From Shewanella glacialipiscicola (GTDB lineage: Bacteria; Pseudomonadota; Gammaproteobacteria; Enterobacterales; Shewanellaceae): a stretch of 64,000 nucleotides of DNA. The stretch is from NCBI RefSeq assembly GCF_023283485.1, contig NZ_JAKILU010000022.1, positions 1 through 64,000 of the forward strand, given 5' to 3'. Each line of letters starts with the position of its first letter. Position 1 is the stretch's first letter. Position numbers and translations under genes: made by a program. This document shows, piece after piece, positions 17,572 to 26,044 of this stretch. The notes under the pieces were generated by a model. That model saw nothing but the letters and a program-made list of their open reading frames with translations. It had not been told where the DNA came from and made no database searches.

Positions 17572-19749
17572 GTGTCATTTTTCACTCATTTTTTTGGTGT
17601 GAGTTGGCAGCAAATGCAGGCCAAGGTGCGTTATCGGATCTTAATCCTGACGTTATTACCTATCCTGCTGACGCTAGTGAGCTTAGTATTTATTACGATT
17701 TACTGGAACATCAGTTACACAGGTAAGCAGCTGTTTATGATGGTTAAAGCTGACTTATCTGTTGCCGAAAACACCTTGTTGCAAGTGCAGGTTCGTCAAG
17801 AGAATCAACTTGAGCGAGTGGTCACCTCTTGGGCTTTTCAAAATGATTTTAGGCCACTATTGAGTGCCGAAAAGTTCAGTAGTGAAAAATCGAATGTAAC
17901 AGAGGCAACCATTAATCATCGAGCCAGTATCGATGCATTTCTCCTGCTGCAAAAAAAACAACTTCAGCTCGATTATTTACGTTTGATCAGTGTTGCTGAT
18001 GCCGCCGAAGACCCTGATTTACGGCAAATTTTGCCTAAAATAAACGGCTTATTGCCGTATTCTGGATTAATGGTGTTACCGCCTGAACGGTTAGCGCGTA
18101 TTGATCCTGAATTAGCACCAACCGCGCGTATTCCTATAGTGGCAACCTTGCGGTCACAGAGCACGACTCAAACCGTTGAGGAGCGTGGTCTATTAAGCCG
18201 CAGCCTGCTCCCCGTGCCGGACTTAGAAGGTAAAGTGGCTTGGTATCTGGATGGTGGGATCTTATTTAATCGCGATACCTGGATTGTCGATCATATTCGT
18301 GATTTGGTTTACGACAAAGGGACTTTACCCGAGCGCTCTATTGGTACAGTCACCATCTTTTTAGATGATGTGCGCATTTCTACTAACGTACCGCTCAAGT
18401 TTCCTGCCCATGAGGGAGAAGCGCCAGAACGTGCACTTGGCAGCTTAGTGTCTGATGAAGTGAAGGAAAAAGTATTAGTCAATGGTGAGCAGTGGATCAA
18501 CCGCGCCTTTGTATTTAATGATTGGTTTATTTCCGCCTACGCCCCTTTAGAAGATGTTCGCGGCCAGCGTGTTGGCATGATCTATACCGGATTTTCGGAA
18601 TCACCCTTTATCCATAATTACTTATTAAATATTATCGAATTGGGTACCATTTTAATGCTGGTGCTCTTAGTGTCTGGACTATTAGTTTATCGTGGGGCTT
18701 ATAGCTTATTGTTACCGATTGAACGAATTCACCAAGTGGTGCAAGCGGTTCAGTCAGGTCGAAATATCCGTATTGGTGCTTTAGATTTAGACAGGGATAA
18801 CGAGTTGTCGAATTTAGCCGAACAATTCGACAGCATGCTCGACCTCTTGCAGAGTCGAAATGCCCAAATTCAAGCAGCGGCAGAGCAGCTCGAGGTAAAA
18901 GTCGCAGAGCGTACCCGCAGTTTGCATGACAAAACTTTAGAGCTACAAAGTAATGTCGCATTACTCAATGAAACACGCCAACAGCTCGTCACTAATGAAA
19001 AACTCACCGCACTCGGAGAGTTGACAGCGGGGATCGCCCACGAGATTAACAACCCCACGGCGGTGATCCTCGGCAATATGGAGCTACTGCGTTATGAGCT
19101 GGGCGACAATGCCGATGTGGTAAAAGAGGAAATTGATCTCGTTATTCAGCAAGTAGGACGGATCACAACCATAATCCGCAGCTTGCTGCAGTACAGCCGC
19201 CCTGGCGAATTTAATGCACCATTAGAAATGCACAACATGACCTCCATCATTGAAGAAATGCTGGTATTAGTGCGGCATTCTATTCAGAAACAAGCAGTGG
19301 TATTGATTACTGAGCTAAACGCAACTTGCCCAGTGCAAGTTAACAAACCACAGTTATTACAAGTGTTGATTAATCTGGTGGTAAACGCTGCCCATGCGAT
19401 GGATGGTAAAGGTCGAATTTGGATACGAACCTATGACTGGCTGCAACAGGGTGTGCCGATTGGCGTCAAAATTGAAGTCGAAGATGAAGGTGTTGGTATA
19501 TCCCCAGAACAGCTAGGGCGTATTTTCGACCCTTTTTATACCACGCGTAAGGATGGCACTGGTTTAGGACTTTCACTGAGTTACGGCATTATTAAGCGGA
19601 TTGGCGGCACCATAGAAGTGAGTTCAACCTTAGGTAAAGGGAGTTTGTTTACTATGGGCCTATATCGTGAAGCGAAGGAAGAGCGGCAAAATAGTCCCTA
19701 TGAGGGATTATACTTTGCAGGTAATTATAACGAGATGTCTGGCGAATAA
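17572..19749 (+). CDS. Membrane histidine kinase partner of the sigma-54 regulator
   Basis: A 725-residue sensor kinase. A first transmembrane segment (LILTLLPILLTLVSLVFITIYW) is followed by a large periplasmic region of about 300 residues that looks like a double-Cache sensor. A second transmembrane segment (LGTILMLVLLVSGLLVYRG), a HAMP-like linker and a coiled coil come next. HisKA carries AHEINNP with the phosphoacceptor His. HATPase motifs are NLVVNAAHAM, EDEGVGI and GTGLGLSLSYGI. GTG at 17572 is preferred, with AGGAG eight bases upstream, immediately after the regulator stop. The signal is unknown; oxyanion or cofactor status would fit the neighbours. Confidence 0.88.
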   Translation: MSFFTHFFGVSWQQMQAKVRYRILILTLLPILLTLVSLVFITIYWNISYTGKQLFMMVKADLSVAENTLLQVQVRQENQLERVVTSWAFQNDFRPLLSAEKFSSEKSNVTEATINHRASIDAFLLLQKKQLQLDYLRLISVADAAEDPDLRQILPKINGLLPYSGLMVLPPERLARIDPELAPTARIPIVATLRSQSTTQTVEERGLLSRSLLPVPDLEGKVAWYLDGGILFNRDTWIVDHIRDLVYDKGTLPERSIGTVTIFLDDVRISTNVPLKFPAHEGEAPERALGSLVSDEVKEKVLVNGEQWINRAFVFNDWFISAYAPLEDVRGQRVGMIYTGFSESPFIHNYLLNIIELGTILMLVLLVSGLLVYRGAYSLLLPIERIHQVVQAVQSGRNIRIGALDLDRDNELSNLAEQFDSMLDLLQSRNAQIQAAAEQLEVKVAERTRSLHDKTLELQSNVALLNETRQQLVTNEKLTALGELTAGIAHEINNPTAVILGNMELLRYELGDNADVVKEEIDLVIQQVGRITTIIRSLLQYSRPGEFNAPLEMHNMTSIIEEMLVLVRHSIQKQAVVLITELNATCPVQVNKPQLLQVLINLVVNAAHAMDGKGRIWIRTYDWLQQGVPIGVKIEVEDEGVGISPEQLGRIFDPFYTTRKDGTGLGLSLSYGIIKRIGGTIEVSSTLGKGSLFTMGLYREAKEERQNSPYEGLYFAGNYNEMSGE

Positions 19750-19856
19750 TGATGTTTCTAAATGCAGAGCAGGCTTGTTAGCGCGGTCGTTGCCGTCATT
19801 TTGTGGTGCAGCTGTGAAGTCTATTATTTGGATGTGGGTAGTGCAGAAAAATAAGC

Positions 19857-19983
19857 AAAAAAAAGCCGGATGATGAGTCCGGCCACAAAGAGTGTGTGTG
19901 AGCAATGTCGTGCTTGCAAACTCAGGAGCACTCTAATTACGTTGATTACCAGTCAGCGTTATTAAAGATGAGTTTTGGAACGC
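19857..19983 (-). ncRNA. ryhB: RyhB small regulatory RNA
   Basis: Minus-strand RNA of about 127 bases. Its core, AAGCACGACATTGCTCACA (19915-19897), is identical to the conserved pairing region of E. coli RyhB as I know it. It ends in the intrinsic terminator GCCGGA-N7-TCCGGC followed by eight U (19883-19857). Upstream is TTGCAA-N17-TATTGT overlapping a Fur box, so transcription should rise when iron is scarce. RyhB pairs with mRNAs of iron-containing proteins, with Hfq, to repress them. A RyhB has been reported in S. oneidensis. The 5' end is inferred from the promoter. Short ORFs overlapping it are not credible. Confidence 0.92.
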
Positions 19984-19989
19984 GAGTTA

Positions 19990-20018
19990 ACAATAATCAT
20001 TCTCATTTGTGTTTGCAA
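19990..20018 (-). promoter_or_regulatory. Fur box and promoter of ryhB
   Basis: AATGAGAATGATTATTG (minus strand, 20007-19991) closely resembles the Fur operator. It lies between a TTGCAA -35 (20018-20013) and a TATTGT -10 (19995-19990) with 17-base spacing. Fur with iron would cover the -10 element. Confidence 0.85.
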
Positions 20019-20052
20019 GCTATTTATTGCAAAAAGTGCACATCTTTACAAA

Positions 20053-20712
20053 TCAGGAAATTGATTCTTGCGGATTGGCTCGCAAAATCTTGTCTTGTAA
20101 GACTTTTAGCAAAACGCCATAGGCCGGTAAAAAAAGCCCTAAACTCACGATCAGTTTAAAACCGTAATCGACGGTAGCAATTTCGAGCCAGTTGGCTGCC
20201 ATAAAGTCATCAGAAGAGGCGTAAAAGGCGATACTAAAGAAGACTAAGGTATCGACAAGATTGCCCACTAAGGTTGATGCAGCGGGCGCAACCCACCAAG
20301 AACGGTTTTTTCTAATACGGGCAAAAACCGTAATATCCATTAACTGACCGATTAAATACGCAGCAAAACTGGCAAAAGCGATACGAAATACAAAAGTATT
20401 CCACTGTGCCAGTGAATCAGCCCCTTGAAAACTACCCTGATGGAACATCACACCTATCACGTAAGAAATCACCAACGCCGGAATCATGGCTTTGAGTATG
20501 ATATTACGCGCGGCTTGTTGGCCAAAAATACGGACAGTGAGATCTGTGGCTAAATACACGAATGGAAAGCTGAATGCACCCCAAGTAGTGTGGTAACCAA
20601 ATAGTTGAAATGGCAATTGTACCAAGTAGTTGCTGACGCAAATAATCAGTATATGGAATCCTACTAATAGGAATAAAGCACGGCGAAGCTGCGCTGTAGT
20701 TAACATTAACAT
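20053..20712 (-). CDS. yhhQ: Queuosine precursor transporter (YhhQ family)
   Basis: A 219-residue inner-membrane protein of the YhhQ/QPTR (VUT_1) family, which imports preQ0/preQ1 for queuosine tRNA modification. There are about six hydrophobic segments. Conserved family stretches are FPFVYLATDLTVRIFG near residues 49-64, AYLIGQLMDITVF in the middle and STLVGNLVDTLVFF. The gene is preceded by a preQ1-I type riboswitch, which independently supports the function. It is monocistronic, with RyhB downstream on the same strand; RyhB has its own promoter. Confidence 0.92.
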   Translation of the reverse strand: MLMLTTAQLRRALFLLVGFHILIICVSNYLVQLPFQLFGYHTTWGAFSFPFVYLATDLTVRIFGQQAARNIILKAMIPALVISYVIGVMFHQGSFQGADSLAQWNTFVFRIAFASFAAYLIGQLMDITVFARIRKNRSWWVAPAASTLVGNLVDTLVFFSIAFYASSDDFMAANWLEIATVDYGFKLIVSLGLFLPAYGVLLKVLQDKILRANPQESIS

Positions 20713-20716
20713 AGGT

Positions 20717-20755
20717 GGCCTTTTTAGTTGTGCAGGGCGGGGTGAGGGAACCCGC
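20717..20755 (-). promoter_or_regulatory. preQ1-I type riboswitch before yhhQ
   Basis: Read on the minus strand, GCGGG pairs with CCCGC across a short loop (UUCCCUC plus A). An A-rich tail, CACAACUAAAAAGG, follows and ends in the AAGG that serves as ribosome binding site ten bases before the yhhQ ATG. This stem, loop, then AACUAAA-AGG order is the preQ1-I H-type pseudoknot pattern. Ligand binding would hide the ribosome site and reduce transporter synthesis. The call is made by eye, not by covariance model. Confidence 0.75.
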
Positions 20756-20991
20756 TAATATTTAATTTATTATGTTTACGACTCGATAACCGATAATAGC
20801 GTACTGAAATCGGGGTCGTCATTATAGTGGGCGAGTTTTAAGATGCAAGCTTGCTGTTTAAAGACGCGTATAAACGGCAAGATTTTTTGCAGTTTGACTA
20901 TTTCTAAGGAGGGGGGTAACACCATTAATGGCAACGCTTAATGTAAAAGTGTCGACAAAATTTAATCATGCCATGTTTGGCCATGACTTAC

Positions 20992-21023
20992 TCTACAGCT
21001 CGAAAAGTCTACAGCTCGAAAAG
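20992..21023. repeat. 16-bp tandem duplication across the menF stop codon
   Basis: TCTACAGCTCGAAAAG occurs twice back to back. On the minus strand it carries the menF end (Phe-Glu-Leu-stop), so the stop codon and the last codons are duplicated immediately downstream in another frame. Confidence 0.95.
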
Positions 21024-22379
21024 AATCGACATAATAGTCGCGAGTTTATTCTCTAATTCTTGCCATTCCGCTTGTGGATCAGAGCCTGCAATAATCCCTG
21101 CCCCTGCAAATAAATTAATCCGACCTGGTTCGATTAGAGCGCTACGAATAGCGACCGAAAATTCACTTTCGTACTGATTAAAATAGCCACAGGCACCGGC
21201 ATACCAGCCGCGCATATACCCTTCTTGCTGGCGAATAAAGCTCATCGCAGTATGTCTGGGTAACCCACCTACGGCAGGCGTTGGATGCAGGGCTTGTAAC
21301 AGTTCAAAATCATTGACACCTGTTTTTAGCTCGGCATGAATTGCACGGTGTAAGTGTTGAATATGATTGAGTTTAAAAATAGTGGCGAGTTCATCGGCAC
21401 CGACATAACGGCTCAATGGTGTGAGCATGTTGACTATATGGCTGCGAACAAGTTGGTTTTCAACGCTATTTTTATTGTCTTCTAATAAGGCGTTTGCCAG
21501 TGCAATATCCTCTTCTTGGCTTAAGCCGCGAATCGTTGTGCCGGCAAGGGCTTCGGTAAATAACTCTTGTTGACGACGGCGAAATAAACGTTCTGGTGAG
21601 CAAGAGATAAAAGTACGCTTAGGGCTAAATTGAAAGCCAAATTGAAAGCTATTAGGATTACGCCCTTGCCAGCAGGCAAGCACCATCCAAGGATCGACAG
21701 GTTCGTTAACGGCAAGCTGAGTTAACCGAGATAACACCACTTTTGGGGTGTCTTGATTGAACTTCGGGTCGATAACTTGTTCAACAAGGGTTTTCCAACG
21801 TGTAAAGTCGGGCGTATCCGTGCGTGCTAAAAGGGCGATTTTTTTGGGTGGCGAAAGTGGCTTTGCAGGCATCACAGCTTCGATAGCTGCAATGGCGTTA
21901 TCTATTTCGCTATGATGATCATTATCGGCAAAGTTAAGATTCACTAACAAACTAAATTGGTTGCCACTACGTCTAAATTCAATACGCGGTAGGATAAAGT
22001 GACTATTACCAAACTCAGGCCAAGATTCTATGGTGCGATCAAAAGCGACACCGCCATAGTAGCGAATATTCTGATTGGTTGATAACGCGCGCTGCTCTTG
22101 ATAGGTCGTGGCCAGTTGCTGATCGCTGATTGCCGTTTCAAACTTAATATCTTTACACGATCCTATCGCCGCCACTTCTTCAATTCTATCGCGCCCATGC
22201 CAGTAAATACGTGGAAATTGGACCTGTGATGCCAGCCATGAAATTAAAGGCATCGCGACTGTACCAACAGACAGCTGCATGACCCGTTCTGTCACAGGAA
22301 TTTGCTTTAATTGAATGAGTTTGTCGATGAGAGACTTAAGGTCTTCTGACAGGGCATGAACGGGCAAATAGAACTCCAA
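21009..22379 (-). CDS. menF: Isochorismate synthase (menaquinone pathway)
   Basis: Converts chorismate to isochorismate, the first step of menaquinone synthesis. This matters in an anaerobically respiring organism. The protein has 456 residues. The C-terminal chorismate-utilising domain has FISCSPERLFRR, EALAGTTIRG, HPTPAVGGLPR and a YAGACGYF region; these include the Mg-binding and catalytic residues of MenF/EntC enzymes. It appears to be a single gene with its promoter in the 22.4-22.8 kb gap. EntC would be the alternative, but there are no siderophore genes nearby and Shewanella makes menaquinone. Confidence 0.93.
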   Translation of the reverse strand: MEFYLPVHALSEDLKSLIDKLIQLKQIPVTERVMQLSVGTVAMPLISWLASQVQFPRIYWHGRDRIEEVAAIGSCKDIKFETAISDQQLATTYQEQRALSTNQNIRYYGGVAFDRTIESWPEFGNSHFILPRIEFRRSGNQFSLLVNLNFADNDHHSEIDNAIAAIEAVMPAKPLSPPKKIALLARTDTPDFTRWKTLVEQVIDPKFNQDTPKVVLSRLTQLAVNEPVDPWMVLACWQGRNPNSFQFGFQFSPKRTFISCSPERLFRRRQQELFTEALAGTTIRGLSQEEDIALANALLEDNKNSVENQLVRSHIVNMLTPLSRYVGADELATIFKLNHIQHLHRAIHAELKTGVNDFELLQALHPTPAVGGLPRHTAMSFIRQQEGYMRGWYAGACGYFNQYESEFSVAIRSALIEPGRINLFAGAGIIAGSDPQAEWQELENKLATIMSILFEL

Positions 22380-22800
22380 AGTAAAGATAAGGGATGAAGG
22401 CGAAAGCTGAAAGTCACGTTATCAGTATTCCGCATTAATACATTTAATTCAGGCTAATGTACTATTTTTTAAGTCATTTACCCTTTAGTTGATTAAGTTT
22501 GTAAATAAGAATCTTTCGCTCAAATTAAAGGCCACAGCCAAGAGTGTCAAGATGTAAGCCTCTGGTGTGTGACTTTTGCCATAGTCTCATTTAATGACGA
22601 TAAAAACCGTGACTTAAGTGGGTCTTTTTGTCGTTCGAACCATCTTTGAGAGACATTTTGTCTGCTGATGGTGAAATGCCTCTCCCCTTTAGTTTAATTA
22701 GTTGATCTGAGTTGGTTTTTAATGGTTTTTCGGTTGAGACAGAATCGTTGCGGCTCACAATAGCGAGTACAGTTTAAATTTTATACGTGATCTGCAAAAT
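22380..22800. other. Intergenic region, no gene recognised
   Basis: About 420 bases between divergent menF and the small exported-protein gene. It must contain both promoters. I found no convincing ORF, hairpin terminator or known operator in it. Confidence 0.4.
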
Positions 22801-22863
22801 ATGATTACCACGAATGCTATTTTTAGAGTGTCGTTTCTAGCCTGCGCTACGAGTCTGCGATGA
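22801..22863 (+). pseudogene. Out-of-frame signal-sequence fragment
   Basis: ATG at 22801 opens a 20-codon frame reading MITTNAIFRVSFLACATSLR and then a stop. The stop overlaps the ATG of the following small gene (ATGA). The peptide looks like the first half of a signal peptide whose second half (SLVFTAQA-DD) is in the next frame. A net two-base gain or one-base loss near 22857-22860 would explain it. Sequencing error or real stop/restart translation are alternatives. Confidence 0.5.
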
Positions 22864-23132
22864 GCCTAGTTTTCACTGCTCAAGCTGATGATATGGCTCA
22901 TAAGCCGTTATTCAATATCAATAACGCTAACATCGTTCATACGGGGGACGTTGAAGTACGTGCAATAGCAACGGTTGATGGCGGGATTGATGCACAACAG
23001 CTTAGTATCGATAGCGCCAAAATTTTAAAGAAATCCTTAAAGAATACGCCTAGCGTGTTTTTAGGTACAACGACGTTACAAGATGAAAACGATGGCCAGT
23101 ATGAACCCCTGATACCGGCAGAGCGAATATGA
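22860..23132 (+). CDS. Small exported protein with incomplete signal peptide, function unknown
   Basis: A 90-residue ORF I do not recognise. It begins MSLVFTAQADD, which looks like only the tail of a Sec signal with an AQA cleavage site. The missing half appears to lie in the preceding frame from 22801. The rest is soluble and polar, with no cysteine. Its stop overlaps the start of the tandem ABC ATPase gene (ATGA), so the two are co-translated and probably functionally linked. If the frameshift is real, the exported product is not made as such. Confidence 0.55.
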   Translation: MSLVFTAQADDMAHKPLFNINNANIVHTGDVEVRAIATVDGGIDAQQLSIDSAKILKKSLKNTPSVFLGTTTLQDENDGQYEPLIPAERI

Positions 23133-24484
23133 AACTCCTCACGCTTGAAGGCGTTAGCTTCAACTACGGCAGTCAGTTACCAACGGTATTGCAGGAGATA
23201 GACTTAACGATTGGTGCAGGCCAATGCCATTGCGTGACTGGCCCTACTGGCTCAGGAAAGTCGAGTTTACTCAATTTGCTTGCAGGCGTGTTAAATCGTC
23301 CACATGAAGGCGATATCTGGCGATCCCCTAGGTTAGTTACCGGCTGGGTCACGCAAGACCCGCAGACACAACTATTGCGAAAAACCGTCGGTGCAGAGCT
23401 CGGTTTCGCTTTAGAAAACCTTGGAATTTCCACCGAAAAAATACTCTTTAAAGTGCAATTGGCACTGCGGCGCGCCGGTTTATACTTGCGCCTCGATACG
23501 CAGCTCAATACGCTTTCCGTTGGCCAAACATATCGCTTAATGATTGCCGCTCAGTTAGTGTGCGAGCCACATTTACTGTTGCTCGATGAACCTTGGGCGC
23601 AACTTGATGATCATGGCGTGAGTGAGCTGCTGGTGGTGCTGCGGAATCTTCTCCAAGAGGGCATGGCGTTAGTGTTGGTTGAGCATAACCCTTCGGCTTT
23701 CGCAGAGATAATTCAGCATCACTGGCAGCTAGAAGCTGGCAAGTTGTCTGAAGGCATCTATACAGTGAGCGATGCGGCGCAAATTGAGGCGCCTACGTGG
23801 CGAAATCAGCCTAAGTTTGAGCATGTAGGCAAAGTCTTGATCAATGCGGAGGCGTTGGAGTTTGGTTTCGATGGCTGCCCAGTGCTATTTACGTGTCCAC
23901 AGGGGTTTAAGCTTCAAGCGGGTGAGATAGTGACCTTAATGGGAGATAACGGCTCAGGTAAAACCAGCCTATTAAAAAGCTTAGCGGGTGTGCTTAACTT
24001 GAAGCAGCGACTGCCGATTAAGGTGCTAGGGCGAAGGCCTAAGCTGGGCGTTTACGGTGCTGACCTAGGGCTGTTGATGCAAAGACCGAGTCGACAATTG
24101 TTCGAGACTAGCGTGTTAGCCGAAATGCAGTTTAGCTTAACGCGTTTTAAGCTCCCTAAAGAGCGGGCTGCGCAAATGTTGGAGGAGTTGGGGTTATCAG
24201 GTTTATCTCAGTTGCCACCTTATAAATTATCCCACGGTCAACAGCATTTAATTGCTTTAGCATCAATAGCTTGCTTACATCCTAAGGTGTTGTTATTGGA
24301 CGACCCATTAGCGGGAATGGATAAGCATTACTATGATAAAGCGTGGTATTTGCTGCAGTGTTTAAGTTCTCAAGGTTGCGCTATCTTGCTTAGTTGTCAT
24401 AGAGGCATTGAACATAGTGCGGTGTCTCGGCAACTCAGCCTACACAATGGATTATTGGTAGAGAGTTTTATTGAGGAAGGGTAA
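23129..24484 (+). CDS. Tandem-domain ABC ATPase (ECF/CbiO-like), orphan
   Basis: A 451-residue protein with two complete ATPase domains. The first has Walker [10 protein letters not shown] (about 38-46), signature LSVGQ and Walker B LLLLDEPWAQLD. The second has Walker A GDNGSGKTS (about 273-281), signature LSHGQQ and Walker B VLLLDDPLAGMD, where the catalytic Glu is replaced by Asp. No membrane T component or substrate-binding S component is next to it, which is unusual for an energy-coupling-factor ATPase. It is not ABC-F: there is no interdomain linker helix and the signatures are atypical. It is coupled to the small exported protein gene upstream. Confidence 0.85.
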   Translation: MKLLTLEGVSFNYGSQLPTVLQEIDLTIGAGQCHCVTGPTGSGKSSLLNLLAGVLNRPHEGDIWRSPRLVTGWVTQDPQTQLLRKTVGAELGFALENLGISTEKILFKVQLALRRAGLYLRLDTQLNTLSVGQTYRLMIAAQLVCEPHLLLLDEPWAQLDDHGVSELLVVLRNLLQEGMALVLVEHNPSAFAEIIQHHWQLEAGKLSEGIYTVSDAAQIEAPTWRNQPKFEHVGKVLINAEALEFGFDGCPVLFTCPQGFKLQAGEIVTLMGDNGSGKTSLLKSLAGVLNLKQRLPIKVLGRRPKLGVYGADLGLLMQRPSRQLFETSVLAEMQFSLTRFKLPKERAAQMLEELGLSGLSQLPPYKLSHGQQHLIALASIACLHPKVLLLDDPLAGMDKHYYDKAWYLLQCLSSQGCAILLSCHRGIEHSAVSRQLSLHNGLLVESFIEEG

Positions 24485-24705
24485 AGTCTTACTCACATAA
24501 GCAACATTGCAGGCCTTATTCCATCTACTTAAGTTTAGCGTATGTCGTTTAGCAACAAAGTCTATAGTGATTCTCTAATACTCGCCTTCACGTCTGCTCT
24601 ATAATTATGAATTAATCACAACAGAAGATGCGAGTGTAGGTCGCTTTAGTATCATATGTTTAAAATTGATATATTATTCAGGCAATCATCCTTGGGGTTG
24701 TAGAT

Positions 24706-25932
24706 ATGAATGAGTCGGCAGAATTAGTTGACCTAATCAAATTACCTGTGTCGCAACTGACATTAGGCATGTTTGTCTGCGCCATAGACAAACAGGATAA
24801 AGGCCAACTTGCGATTACCAATGCTGGGCAAATTAAGCATAAGGATGCAATTTCCAAGCTAACGAAAAGCGGTATCAAATTTGTTTGGGTTGATGCACAA
24901 CGCTCTGCTGAGCATTGTGGTTTAAGTAAGAAAACGGCTAACCCTCTTCATTCTCCAGTCCATTCTGCTCCTCCAATTATTAGTGAACCAGAAAGTCAAG
25001 AAATACCCATAAGTCGTGAAAAACAACAAGCTCAAGCAAAGGTGATGCTGAGTGAGGCTAAAGACCTAATTCGTAAAGTATTATCCGAAACCTTTGAAGG
25101 CAAAGCTATTGAGGTTGGACCGTTCGAGGCTTTAGCGGACAACATGATAGAGTCTGTTATGTTAGATGCTGACGCGCTTAAGTGCATGTCAGCGCTGCGC
25201 TCAAAAGATGCTTATTTACTTGAACATTCAGTGAATGTCGCTTTTTTATTAGTAACCTTTGGCAAGTATTTACAATTTGATCGTGATAAATTGCGGGAGA
25301 TAGCCGTCGGCGGAATTTTACATGATATCGGTAAAATTAAAGTCGACAATAAAGTGCTGCATAAACCGGGCAAACTGACGCCAGAAGAATTCGAGCATAT
25401 GAAGCTGCATCAAGTGTATGCGCTAGCAATTATGAACGAAGCCAAAGGATTATCGCAAACCAGTAAAGATATCTGTTTAATGCATCACGAAAAGCTCGAT
25501 GGTCGAGGTTACCCAAGGGGGCTGAAAGGCGATCAAATCCCTCTTCATGGTCGCATGAGCTGTATCGTCGACATCTTTGATGCCTTAACTGCAACGCGTT
25601 GCTACAAAGAAGCCATGAGCCCAGCAGCAGCCTTTAAAATTATGCTCAGTTTAACGCCATTCCATTTAGACCAAGAGTTGGTCTATGACTTTATTCGTTG
25701 TATCGGTATTTACCCGGTAGGCTCTCTGGTGGAGTTATCCGATGGCCAGATTGGGATTGTTTGGACCTCAAAGGATAGAGATGCATTACATCCCGTAGTG
25801 AAGTGTTTTTACTCTCTAAAATTAAAGCGTTACACAGATGTCGCTATGGTGGATTTATTAAAATCTGAGCTGTATATCGAGCGCGGCGTGTCACCGAGTT
25901 CATTGGATATCGATCCAACGCCTTTCTATTAA
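24706..25932 (+). CDS. HD-GYP domain protein, putative cyclic-di-GMP phosphodiesterase
   Basis: A 408-residue cytoplasmic protein. The N-terminal domain (about 1-130, start VDLIKLPVSQLTLGMFVCAID) is DUF3391-like, the usual companion of HD-GYP in Shewanella and Vibrio. The catalytic domain has EHSVNVAFLL, ILHDIGKI with the HD metal pair, HHEKLDGRGYPRGL containing the GYP signature, and DIFDALTATR. All metal ligands that can be checked by eye are present, so hydrolysis of c-di-GMP is expected. Monocistronic; the target process (motility or biofilm) is unknown. Confidence 0.9.
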   Translation: MNESAELVDLIKLPVSQLTLGMFVCAIDKQDKGQLAITNAGQIKHKDAISKLTKSGIKFVWVDAQRSAEHCGLSKKTANPLHSPVHSAPPIISEPESQEIPISREKQQAQAKVMLSEAKDLIRKVLSETFEGKAIEVGPFEALADNMIESVMLDADALKCMSALRSKDAYLLEHSVNVAFLLVTFGKYLQFDRDKLREIAVGGILHDIGKIKVDNKVLHKPGKLTPEEFEHMKLHQVYALAIMNEAKGLSQTSKDICLMHHEKLDGRGYPRGLKGDQIPLHGRMSCIVDIFDALTATRCYKEAMSPAAAFKIMLSLTPFHLDQELVYDFIRCIGIYPVGSLVELSDGQIGIVWTSKDRDALHPVVKCFYSLKLKRYTDVAMVDLLKSELYIERGVSPSSLDIDPTPFY

Positions 25933-25954
25933 TCCTCATATTCTTATTCCTAAC

Positions 25955-25975
25955 GCCATCATCTTCGCTGATGGC
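25955..25975 (+). terminator. Hairpin after the HD-GYP gene
   Basis: GCCATCA-TCTTCGC-TGATGGC stem-loop 23 bases after the HD-GYP stop. There is no clear U tract, so terminator strength is uncertain. Confidence 0.5.
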
Positions 25976-26044
25976 AGGAGTGAACGATTGCAGAGCCTGC
26001 GTTAAAAACCGTAAACTGAATGTCTTCTCCTGTCTGGCAATGCG

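Noticed and set aside
19905..20159. 84-residue plus-strand ORF
   Set aside because: It runs antisense over ryhB and the end of yhhQ, has no protein-like composition, and the RyhB core explains the conservation there.
23129..24484. ABC-F ribosome-associated ATPase
   Set aside because: No linker between domains and the signature loops are unlike ABC-F; the fold order and short length fit ECF/CbiO-type tandem ATPases better.
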